DNA of 8,916 bases, from contig CAJTMZ010000034.1 of NCBI GenBank assembly GCA_910577445.1, positions 24,370-33,285 on the forward strand. The letters run 5' to 3'. The translations under genes were made by a program, and so were the position numbers. Of the stretch, positions 1-5,882 are shown one piece after another. Under the pieces are notes generated by a model. The model was not told the origin of the DNA, ran no database searches, and saw only the letters and a program-made list of their open reading frames with translations. Position 1 is the stretch's first letter. The number at the start of each line of letters is the position of its first letter. This stretch comes from an uncultured Lachnospiraceae bacterium (GTDB taxonomy: Bacteria > Bacillota > Clostridia > Lachnospirales > Lachnospiraceae).

Positions 1-64
1 TTTATAGAGCGGGAGCGTGCCGACGAAGGAATATTTTCCCGGCTGTGCGTCCTCTTTTAATCGA

Positions 65-439
65 TTACCAGGAATACCCGCTCCCCCGCCTCACATAAGG
101 AAACGCGTTCCGATACCACCGGATATCTTCCCCACAGACCGCCACCACATCATACCGAATCTGCCGTTCCGCCGCCGACGGCTCCCTCATCCTGTAATAA
201 TCGGACACCATGCATATTTTCATCTGCTTTGCCGGCCCTACCGCCTCCTCCGGCATACCGCTTCTTTTGTCTTTTCTGTATTTTACCTCCACAAAAACAA
301 GGCAGCCGTCATGTATTCCAATCAAATCCACTTCGCCCTGCCTGCATCTGTAATTCTTTTCCAGAAGAAAAAAGCCCCGCTCTTTTAAGAAAGCGGCCGC
401 TTTTTCCTCATATATTTTTCCCGTCGTCCTATTATTCAA
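65..439 (-). CDS. yraN: YraN/UPF0102 family endonuclease-like protein, TTG start
   Basis: A 124-residue protein, normal length for the YraN (UPF0102) family, which has a restriction-endonuclase-like fold related to Holliday-junction resolvases; its cellular role is not settled. Visible motifs are the N-terminal GKIYEEKAAAFLKERGF block, then QGEVDLI (E36, D38) and FVEVKYR (E51, K53), which together form the family's putative PD-(D/E)xK-type metal site. RYDVVAV (about 95-101) and NAFPY (111-115) match the C-terminal family blocks. The frame is open further upstream into ylqH, but that extension has no family similarity. The TTG at 439 has GGAG seven bases before it (447-450) and gives the typical family N-terminus (NNRTTGK). 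The nearby ATG at 442 is out of frame and reads only ATG TTT GAA TAA. The gene starts 25 bases after ylqH and is probably the last gene of this run in the window. Family assignment is firm; the molecular function is inferred. Confidence 0.9.
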   Translation of the reverse strand: MNNRTTGKIYEEKAAAFLKERGFFLLEKNYRCRQGEVDLIGIHDGCLVFVEVKYRKDKRSGMPEEAVGPAKQMKICMVSDYYRMREPSAAERQIRYDVVAVCGEDIRWYRNAFPYVRRGSGYSW

Positions 440-446
440 ACATTTT

Positions 447-450
447 CTCC
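447..450 (-). promoter_or_regulatory. Ribosome binding site deciding the yraN TTG start
   Basis: GGAG on the minus strand lies seven bases before TTG at 439 but only three bases before the out-of-frame ATG at 442, which stops after three codons. The spacing therefore supports TTG as the yraN start. Confidence 0.6.
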
Positions 451-464
451 GTGCCTGATATCCG

Positions 465-755
465 CTATTTTGCCATGTCCATCTTGGCCTTGATTTTGTC
501 CATGGCATCCACAAACACCAGTATTTCCGCCACCACCTCGTAAAGCTCGGGCGGTATCGCGTCGCCTATTTCCAGCCGCGATAAGGTATCCGCCAGCTTA
601 TCGTCCCGGTGCACCGGAACCTCCGACTCCTTTGCCTTTTCGATTATCCGCTCGGCCAGCGCCCCTTTTCCGCTTGCAATCACCCGGGGGGCGTCGTCGT
701 TCGGGTCATAAGAAAGGGCAATCGCCTGTTTTACCTTTTCTTTTTTTTCCGCCAT
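465..755 (-). CDS. ylqH: Stand-alone FlhB C-terminal-domain-like protein (YlqH family)
   Basis: A 96-residue soluble protein matching only the cytoplasmic C-terminal domain of FlhB/YscU, the export switch of flagellar and virulence type III secretion. Visible family blocks are QAIALSYD (10-17), DDAPRVIASGKG (20-31), AERIIEKAKESEVPVH (34-49), ADTLSRLEIGDAIPPELY (55-72) and VVAEILVFV (74-82). The four N-terminal FlhB membrane helices are absent. The NPTH autocleavage motif that should precede the QAIALSYD strand is replaced by EKVK, so self-cleavage is not expected. The only usable start in this frame is ATG 755: upstream there is a TGA about 20 codons away and no other start codon; AAGGCGG precedes it. 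It follows the FliK-like gene by 91 bases. This order matches B. subtilis ylqG-ylqH. Homology is clear; the function of such stand-alone forms is unknown to me beyond a proposed link with FlhB. Confidence 0.88.
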   Translation of the reverse strand: MAEKKEKVKQAIALSYDPNDDAPRVIASGKGALAERIIEKAKESEVPVHRDDKLADTLSRLEIGDAIPPELYEVVAEILVFVDAMDKIKAKMDMAK

Positions 756-846
756 ATCCCGTTCCGCCTTTTCTTTCTCTCCATGCTCCGTCTGTTTGCC
801 TGCTTTGTCTTTTATTCATCCCCTACTTGGCAAAGCTGCTTTCCCA

Positions 847-2433
847 TTACGCCCTCGCGTCAAAGGAATATCCCGCCAGAGCGGAAATATTCTTACTCTG
901 CTTTAAAATTTCATTCATTACATTGGTGCCTTCCTCTTTATTGATAAACTCGGCGTTCATGGAATAACCCCGGCCCTCCAGCCGCTTATTTAAAATGTCG
1001 ATATTGTCCGCAATCAAATCCAGCGCGCTGTCATCCTGCAGATAAAACTTTGTGGAAACCTTCTGGTTGTTCATGGAAACATGAACGTCCACGCTGCCCA
1101 GATTCTCCATGTCCAGATGAAGAAGGGCGCTGACGCTTCCGTCCTTTTTGGCAAGGCTTTTTTTGTTGGTATAGACAAACAATTCCCCGTTTGCGTTCTG
1201 TCCCTGCATTTTCAGCGGAATCTGCACATAGGTAAACATCTGGTTCAACTGGTTCATAAAATTGATATTGTTGGAGACATTGGTAACCGTTTTGGCAAGC
1301 GGCGTATCTGCCCGAGCGCTCTGGGACAGCGCCTGATTCAAACGGTTCATCTGGCTATTTAACCTCTCGTAGAGCTTATCCACGCTCTTTTCCTCCGCCA
1401 GCTCCTCCGGGCTAAGCAGCCATTGACTGTGCATCTCGTTTTTCAGAATGTGCTTAAACTCTTTCCCGTCCAGAAGCTCCATAAGGGATTTCTTATCCGG
1501 CCAGTCGCCTTGCGCCAAAAGTCTTTGCAGCTCATTCAAAAGCTCCCTGCCGCCGACTTTGTTATTTAAAACCGCCTCGGTCATGTTATCAGGGAAACCC
1601 GCCAGCCTCATCTGCCGGGCCAGTTCTCTCAGTTCTTTTCCTGATAAGGGCAGCGAACCGCTGACGTCCCCTTCCCCAGCCGGATTTCCCTGGCCTGCGG
1701 CTTCCGTTGCATTTCCTTCCGCAATTTCGCCCTTTGCCTCCTCTAACAACGCGCCCAGAACATCCCGGTAAAAGGAAAGTCCTTCCTGCAGATTGTCTTT
1801 TCCCGCTATTTCCTGAAAAGTCTGGCCAAAAGCGTCCATGATGTCGGACAGGCTCTGCCCGAGCTGATGCTGATAATTCTTATAAGCCTCAAACTGGGCG
1901 ATATTTTCCGGCGTCACGGGCAGGGAAAGACGCTGCATCTGCACCAGTGTCTGTAAATCTGCCTGCGGATTGGCATTAATCAGCCGGTTCATCTGATACA
2001 GGGACTGTCTGTCGATGGGAAGCCCCTCCTGCATCATGGCCTTTACCATCCCCGCCGTCAGGCTGTTTTCGGGAATCCCCGCCGCCTGCAGCGCTTTGGA
2101 AACGTTAGGGTCGTTTCCCATGTTTTCAAAAAGAGGGCTCAGCACTATCCGGCTGCTGCTGTTATTTTTTATCTGAAACGTAAGGAGCTGACCGATTTGC
2201 GCGGACATTCCGCCCTCAAGTTTTGCCTGCAGAAGCTGGTTCTTTCCTATGGCAATCAAAACATCGCTGCCGTCCCGGGTAAGCACCTCTCCCGCAATGG
2301 TCTGTCCTGGCTGCTTTCCCATAACGGCCTCCATTCCGTTTTTCAGCCCCTGCTCTAAGGCCGGCGAGTTCTCCGTACTTGTATTTCCCGTATAAGTCTG
2401 ATTTATCTGGCCGAAAAAAGCCGAAAGCTTCAT
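847..2433 (-). CDS. ylqG: FliK-like protein with C-terminal hook-length-control domain (YlqG-like)
   Basis: A 528-residue hydrophilic protein with no signal peptide or membrane segment. Residues about 45-100 look like a small beta-rich domain (AGEVLTRDGSDVLIAIG, IGQLLTFQI). A mainly helical, Gln/Met-rich middle follows, with a Gly/Ala/Glu low-complexity linker at about 237-262. The C-terminal part (about 400-497) resembles the Flg_hook domain of FliK: SALLHLDMENLGSVDVHV, then a strand KVSTKFYL, then a helix ending LNKRLEGRGY. In FliK this domain contacts FlhB's cytoplasmic domain to switch export specificity. Here the next gene encodes an FlhB-domain relative, which supports the reading. The frame can begin at TTG 2448, ATG 2439 or ATG 2433; I chose 2433 because GGGGG (2440-2444) lies six bases before it and the protein then starts MKLSAFFGQINQ. 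It begins 21 bases after rnhB. The domain call is good; the biological role is unknown, and I see no other flagellar gene here. Confidence 0.8.
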   Translation of the reverse strand: MKLSAFFGQINQTYTGNTSTENSPALEQGLKNGMEAVMGKQPGQTIAGEVLTRDGSDVLIAIGKNQLLQAKLEGGMSAQIGQLLTFQIKNNSSSRIVLSPLFENMGNDPNVSKALQAAGIPENSLTAGMVKAMMQEGLPIDRQSLYQMNRLINANPQADLQTLVQMQRLSLPVTPENIAQFEAYKNYQHQLGQSLSDIMDAFGQTFQEIAGKDNLQEGLSFYRDVLGALLEEAKGEIAEGNATEAAGQGNPAGEGDVSGSLPLSGKELRELARQMRLAGFPDNMTEAVLNNKVGGRELLNELQRLLAQGDWPDKKSLMELLDGKEFKHILKNEMHSQWLLSPEELAEEKSVDKLYERLNSQMNRLNQALSQSARADTPLAKTVTNVSNNINFMNQLNQMFTYVQIPLKMQGQNANGELFVYTNKKSLAKKDGSVSALLHLDMENLGSVDVHVSMNNQKVSTKFYLQDDSALDLIADNIDILNKRLEGRGYSMNAEFINKEEGTNVMNEILKQSKNISALAGYSFDARA

Positions 2434-2454
2434 AATCATCCCCCACAATACAAA

Positions 2455-3213
2455 TTAGCATATATTTTTTATAAAACTTCTCCGATGGATAGGCGTCGGC
2501 CCCAGTCTTCGCAGCGCGTCCATATGGCTGGCCGCCCCGTATCCCTTATTGGAAGCAAAGCCATATTCGGGATAAACCTTATCATATTCTGCCATCAGCC
2601 TGTCTCTCGTAACCTTTGCAACGATACTGGCCGCCGCAATGGAAATGCTTTTGGCATCGCCCTTTATAATGGGCACCTGCCGGAGAGTAATTCCCGGAAT
2701 TGTCACTGCGTCGTTTAATAAAATATCCGGCGCAGGCAAAAGCTTTCCCACCGCCTCGCGCATGGCCTCGTAGGTGGCCTGTAAGATATTAATCTCGTCA
2801 ATCCTTTCGGGAGAGACAAATCCAAGTCCCACCGCGACCGCCTTTTCCATAATAACGTCATATAACTCTTCTCTTTTTTTTTCGGTCAGTTGCTTGGAAT
2901 CATTAAGATATAAAATATCACAATCTTTTGGCAAAATAACGGCGCCTGCGACCACCGGCCCCGCCAGAGGCCCCCGGCCTACCTCGTCAATACCGCAGAT
3001 ATGGGAAAAAGAAGCGTATTTTCTCTCATACTCTTTCATTTTTTCCGTGCGGGCCACTTCCTTTTCATAGGCGGCCAGTTTTTTCCTTGCCTTTTCCACC
3101 AGCCCTTTTACGCCCGGCCTTATATCCGCTTCGTAAGTATTTATAAAAGCAGACAGCCCGCAAATATCGGCTGCCTGCAAAATATTTTTGATTTCACTTA
3201 TCTTCTGTTCCAT
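2455..3213 (-). CDS. rnhB: Ribonuclease HII
   Basis: RNase HII cuts RNA in RNA-DNA hybrids and starts removal of single ribonucleotides from DNA. The protein has 252 residues. The catalytic core starts at GIDEVGRGPLAGPV (74-87) and contains all four expected metal-binding acids: D76, E77, D168 (in LLNDAVTIP) and D186 (in IIKGDAKS). The 18-residue distance between the last two equals that of the E. coli enzyme as I recall it. SIAAASIVAKVTRDRLM (191-207) and the C-terminal KGYGAASHMDALRRLGPTPIHR block are also typical. About 70 residues precede the core, a helical, Lys/Glu-rich N-terminal extension like that of the B. subtilis protein and absent from short proteobacterial forms. ATG 3213 lies 10 bases after the second lepB; its weak ribosome binding site (AGGTAA) overlaps the lepB stop, suggesting translational coupling. 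No defect is seen. Confidence 0.97.
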   Translation of the reverse strand: MEQKISEIKNILQAADICGLSAFINTYEADIRPGVKGLVEKARKKLAAYEKEVARTEKMKEYERKYASFSHICGIDEVGRGPLAGPVVAGAVILPKDCDILYLNDSKQLTEKKREELYDVIMEKAVAVGLGFVSPERIDEINILQATYEAMREAVGKLLPAPDILLNDAVTIPGITLRQVPIIKGDAKSISIAAASIVAKVTRDRLMAEYDKVYPEYGFASNKGYGAASHMDALRRLGPTPIHRRSFIKNIC

Positions 3214-3223
3214 ATTTTTACCG

Positions 3224-3763
3224 TTACCTGTGCTGAATCATGCCGATTTTGTTAAGCGGCCAGATTCGCATCCAGGCTTTCCCAATAAATTCGTTCCTGT
3301 GAATATTTCCCACCGCCGGGTCCCGGCTGTCGGAACTGTTGTTCCTGTTGTCACCCATCACAAAATATTCGTCCCGTCCCAGCTCCACGGGTTCAAAAGC
3401 CCTTCCCGGGTCTGCAATGGCCTCCTTGCCGTAGGACTCCTCAAGCGGCTCTCCATTTATGTAGATAACACCGCTTTCATCAATAAAAACCGTCTCCCCC
3501 GGCATACCGATAATTCTCTTGATATAGTAAGTTCTCTCCGCGTACCGGAAAGGAAACACGATAATATCAAAACGCTCCGGTTCGTGAAAGCGGTAGGATA
3601 TCTTATCCACAATCAGGTTGTCCCCGTCTTTCAGCATAGGCTCCATGGAGCTTCCAATCACTTTTGTGCGCTGTCCCACAAAGGTTATCACCAGAAAAGT
3701 CAGGGCCAGAACCACAAGCAGGTACAAACTGGTGCTTAACACCTCTTTTAATTTTCTGTTCAC
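3224..3763 (-). CDS. lepB: Signal peptidase I, second copy, GTG start
   Basis: Type I signal peptidase, a membrane serine protease that removes signal peptides from exported proteins. The protein has 179 residues from GTG 3763. One N-terminal transmembrane segment (about 10-29, LSTSLYLLVVLALTFLVITF) anchors it, with the catalytic domain outside. The Ser/Lys dyad is visible: S39 in GSSMEPML and K82 in YYIKRIIGMPGE. The GDNRNNSSDSR box is at about 137-147. An upstream GTG at 3769 is also in frame, but it leaves only one base after the GGAGG at 3771-3775, whereas GTG 3763 lies seven bases away. The chosen GTG overlaps the rbgA TGA in a GTGA tetranucleotide, so translation is probably coupled to rbgA. 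It differs clearly from the other copy at 4684-5268. Family and activity are secure; the substrate difference between the two is unknown. Confidence 0.95.
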   Translation of the reverse strand: MNRKLKEVLSTSLYLLVVLALTFLVITFVGQRTKVIGSSMEPMLKDGDNLIVDKISYRFHEPERFDIIVFPFRYAERTYYIKRIIGMPGETVFIDESGVIYINGEPLEESYGKEAIADPGRAFEPVELGRDEYFVMGDNRNNSSDSRDPAVGNIHRNEFIGKAWMRIWPLNKIGMIQHR

Positions 3764-4671
3764 GTCCACTCCTCCGGATATTCTAAGGTAATTTTTCCGA
3801 TTTTTCCGCTTCTGAAATCATCCAGCACCATTCTGGCCGCCCGGGGTAAATCCGGCGTCTCGCCCTTTTGGAAACACCGCCTGCTGATACAGATTTCCTT
3901 AAGAATTTCCCTGGCCGCCTCACAATCCTTATCGCCTGTCTTATCGTCTGTGCCGCTGCTATTTCCGACGGGCTCCTTTTCCGTATCCGTCATCTGATAG
4001 CGGGCTTTTAGCATCCTGGGATATTCCTTTTCCAGATAGGCGATTACCGCCCCGGCAAGCTCCTCCGGCTCTAAAATCTCATCGCTGATAGAGCCTATCA
4101 TGGCAAGCCTCTGACCGATTTTCTGGTCCTCGAATTTCGGCCACAAAATGCCTGGCGTATCCAAAAGCTCCAGATTCTTATTCAGCCGAATCCATTGCTT
4201 TCCCTTGGTGACTCCCGGTCTGTTCCCCGTTTTGGCGCATGCCTTTCCGGCAAAGGAATTGATAAAGGTTGACTTTCCCACATTGGGAATCCCAACAACC
4301 ATTGCCCGCACCGGCCGGTTTATAATTCCCCGTTTTCTGTCCCTTTCTATCTTCTCCTGACAGGCTTTCTGTACAAGGGGAAGGATGTTTTTGATTCCTG
4401 CGCCGCTCCTGGCGTTGATTTCCAGCGCGTAAACGCCTTTTTTTGCAAAATAATCTATCCACTGGCTGTTATACTTACCGTCCGCCAAATCCGCCTTATT
4501 GAGCAGGATAATTCTTGATTTTCCCCGGGCGATTTCATCAATATCCGGGTTACGGCTGCTCATCGGCACTCTGGCGTCCACCAGCTCAATCACCAAATCT
4601 ATCAGCTTGCTGTCTTCCAGCATCATCCGTCTGGCTTTTGTCATATGACCGGGATACCATTGATAATTCAT
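3760..4671 (-). CDS. rbgA: Ribosome biogenesis GTPase RbgA (YlqF)
   Basis: RbgA is a circularly permuted GTPase needed for late 50S subunit assembly in Firmicutes. The permuted motif order is visible in the 303 residues: G4 NKAD at 58-61, then G1 GIPNVGKS at 127-134, G2 region PGVTKG with T155, and G3 DTPG at 171-174. The N-terminal WYPGHMTKARR block includes H9, the residue reported to act in GTP hydrolysis in B. subtilis RbgA. The C-terminal helical, ribosome-binding part follows from about 195. Between about 226 and 252 there is a hydrophilic, acidic insertion (EKEPVGNSSGTDDKTGDKDC) that makes the protein about 20 residues longer than the B. subtilis protein; it looks like a flexible loop. 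ATG 4671 has AAAGGAG seven bases upstream. It is 12 bases after the first lepB and overlaps the second by four bases. Confidence 0.97.
   Translation of the reverse strand: MNYQWYPGHMTKARRMMLEDSKLIDLVIELVDARVPMSSRNPDIDEIARGKSRIILLNKADLADGKYNSQWIDYFAKKGVYALEINARSGAGIKNILPLVQKACQEKIERDRKRGIINRPVRAMVVGIPNVGKSTFINSFAGKACAKTGNRPGVTKGKQWIRLNKNLELLDTPGILWPKFEDQKIGQRLAMIGSISDEILEPEELAGAVIAYLEKEYPRMLKARYQMTDTEKEPVGNSSGTDDKTGDKDCEAAREILKEICISRRCFQKGETPDLPRAARMVLDDFRSGKIGKITLEYPEEWT
3771..3775 (-). promoter_or_regulatory. Ribosome binding site inside rbgA for the second lepB
   Basis: GGAGG on the minus strand lies within the last codons of rbgA, seven bases before GTG 3763. It decides between the two in-frame GTG codons and supports a GTGA stop-start overlap with rbgA. 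Confidence 0.7.
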
Positions 4672-4683
4672 AACTCTGCTCCT

Positions 4684-5268
4684 TTATTTGACAAATCCCA
4701 TACTGCTTTCCGTGCCTTTAATATAAAACCAGGCTTCGCCGGTTATGGTATCGCGGCTGACCGGCCCGATATTGCCCGACCGGCTGTCCTCGCTGACATT
4801 CCGGTTATCCCCCAGCACAAAATATTCGTCGCTCTCTAACAGGATTTCCGTCTCCGCAATGCCTGCGTCCGCAATTTTGTCATAGGATTCGTCTTCCGCG
4901 TAAAGCTCCCCGTTAATATATACATATCCGCCGATAATCTGTATTTTCTCTCCGGGAAGCCCGATTACGCGTTTCAGATAATAATGGGAATTGGGATTTC
5001 CGTTGGGAAGAAAGGCTATCACATCCCCCCGCCTGGGTGAGGCGAGCTTATAGGCAAATTTGTTGATTAAAACCTCCTGCCCGTTGACCAGAGCCGGTTC
5101 CATGGACACGCCAATCACGCTGACCCGCATACCGACCGAAAAAACGAGCACAAAGGCGATAAACACAGCCACAAAGCAATAGAAAATCGTACTGAAAATC
5201 TCCCGTACCATTTCTTTGCTGATTCGCTTCTTTTTTTCATAAAAGGTCAGTCCCTTGCGCCTTGCCAT
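4684..5268 (-). CDS. lepB: Signal peptidase I, first copy
   Basis: A second type I signal peptidase of 194 residues. A basic N-terminus (MARRKGLTFYEKKKRISKE) precedes one transmembrane segment at about 26-47, giving an N-in topology with the protease domain outside. The dyad is S55 in GVSMEPAL and K99 in HYYLKRVIGLPGE, and GDNRNVSEDSR lies at about 153-163. An in-frame ATG at 5286 would add six residues, but it has no ribosome binding site and its extension contains the Shine-Dalgarno GGAGG (5273-5277) of ATG 5268. That spacing is short (four bases) but still better, so 5268 is preferred. The gene begins 90 bases after rplS, beyond a terminator, so it may have its own promoter, though I could not identify a convincing one. 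It flanks rbgA together with the other signal peptidase gene. Confidence 0.94.
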   Translation of the reverse strand: MARRKGLTFYEKKKRISKEMVREIFSTIFYCFVAVFIAFVLVFSVGMRVSVIGVSMEPALVNGQEVLINKFAYKLASPRRGDVIAFLPNGNPNSHYYLKRVIGLPGEKIQIIGGYVYINGELYAEDESYDKIADAGIAETEILLESDEYFVLGDNRNVSEDSRSGNIGPVSRDTITGEAWFYIKGTESSMGFVK

Positions 5269-5296
5269 ATCTCCTCCCCGGCTCATTGCCCGCGCA

Positions 5297-5333
5297 AAAC
5301 ATAAAAGGACAATTGCTTCACCAACTGTCCTTT
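5297..5333 (-). terminator. Intrinsic terminator after rplS
   Basis: On the minus-strand RNA a 12-base-pair stem (arms 5322-5333 and 5304-5315) closes a six-base loop, with a single G-U pair. The stem's 3' arm ends CCUUU and is followed by UAUGUUUU. It lies 25 bases after the rplS stop codon. It would end the rpsP-to-rplS transcript, with partial readthrough possible into lepB-rbgA. Confidence 0.75.
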
Positions 5334-5358
5334 CATCCGCATAAACGTACGGTTTCAG

Positions 5359-5703
5359 TTACTTAACAAGCTCTTTTACCTTGGCTTTCTTTCCTACACG
5401 GCTTCTTAAGTAATTCAGTTTTGCTCTTCTTACCTTACCTCTGCGAACCACTTCAATGTTCTCGATGCTGGGGGAATATACAGGCCAGGTTCTCTCAACG
5501 CCCACGCTATTGGAAATCTTTCTTACGGTAAAAGTTTCCCTTGCGCCTGTTCCCTGTCTCTTTAATACAACGCCTTCGAAAACCTGAACTCTCTCACGGT
5601 TTCCTTCCTTGATTTTTGCATGTACCTTAACGGTATCGCCTACGCGAAACTCATTTACTTCCTTAAACTGTTCCGCTTCAATACTTTTAATAATTTCGCT
5701 CAT
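5359..5703 (-). CDS. rplS: 50S ribosomal protein L19
   Basis: Ribosomal protein L19 lies at the 30S-50S interface of the large subunit. The 114 residues equal the family's usual length. The signature region is intact: SVGVERTWPVYSPSIENI followed by VVRRGKVRRAKLNYLRSR (about 67-102). The N-terminal half, including FRVGDTVKVHAKIKEG, is the usual barrel region. ATG 5703 has an ideal GGAGG six bases upstream. It follows trmD by a long 179-base gap, unusual in this compact region, and precedes a strong terminator. This arrangement suggests expression partly independent of rimM-trmD, which is sensible because the ribosome needs far more L19 than RimM or TrmD. Confidence 0.99.
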   Translation of the reverse strand: MSEIIKSIEAEQFKEVNEFRVGDTVKVHAKIKEGNRERVQVFEGVVLKRQGTGARETFTVRKISNSVGVERTWPVYSPSIENIEVVRRGKVRRAKLNYLRSRVGKKAKVKELVK

Positions 5704-5882
5704 TTTTAACCTCCAGATATTGTAAACTCATCAGGTGTTCTTAATACACATGTAACAGAGGACCACCATAATTACGCAACAATAGAAATTTACCACATTA
5801 TCGGACAAATTGCAAGCAATTATTTTTACCGCGTAAACCTACCGCGTAAATTTTCAAAAAATCTGCCGCGTTTTCCATACTT
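5704..5882 (-). promoter_or_regulatory. rplS 5' leader with weak promoter candidate
   Basis: This is the longest gene-free stretch, 179 AT-rich bases between trmD and rplS. It holds a possible sigma-A promoter, TTGCAA (5810-5815) with 17 bases to TAAATT (5787-5792), each matching four of six consensus bases. A better -10-like GATAAT (5797-5802) has no good -35. Downstream, a small GUGU/ACAC hairpin (5735-5749) and an alternative GGUG/CACC pairing could form in the leader. Firmicutes are known to have an L19 autoregulatory leader at this place; whether this sequence fits that model cannot be judged by eye. Three near copies of TACCGCGTAAA on the plus strand lie at its trmD end. Confidence 0.35.
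5827..5874. repeat. Short tandem-like repeat of TACCGCGTAAA
   Basis: Two exact 11-base copies, TACCGCGTAAA, occur on the plus strand at 5827-5837 and 5840-5850, 13 bases apart start to start. A diverged third, TGCCGCGTTTT, is at 5864-5874, and GCCGCGTTTT recurs inside the trmD end at 5896-5905. The copies are direct rather than inverted, so they do not form a simple hairpin. Confidence 0.5.

Noticed and set aside
1..64. Start of a further gene after yraN
   Set aside because: The minus strand here contains no ATG, GTG or TTG, so no start can be supported within the window.
17..388. Plus-strand open frame of 123 codons opposite yraN
   Set aside because: It is antisense to a gene with clear family motifs, has no ribosome binding site and reads as Pro/Arg-rich shadow sequence.
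715..816. Short basic minus-strand ORF starting ATG AAT AAA AGA between the FliK-like and FlhB-like genes
   Set aside because: It has about 36 codons, is low-complexity, overlaps the start of the FlhB-like gene in another frame and has GGGG directly against the ATG without proper spacing.
2434..2448. Longer start (TTG 2448) for the FliK-like protein
   Set aside because: It would place the only ribosome binding site candidate inside the coding region; ATG 2433 has correct spacing.
4178..4462. Minus-strand open frame of 94 codons overlapping rbgA
   Set aside because: It lies in another frame inside the conserved GTPase motifs of rbgA and is a shadow.
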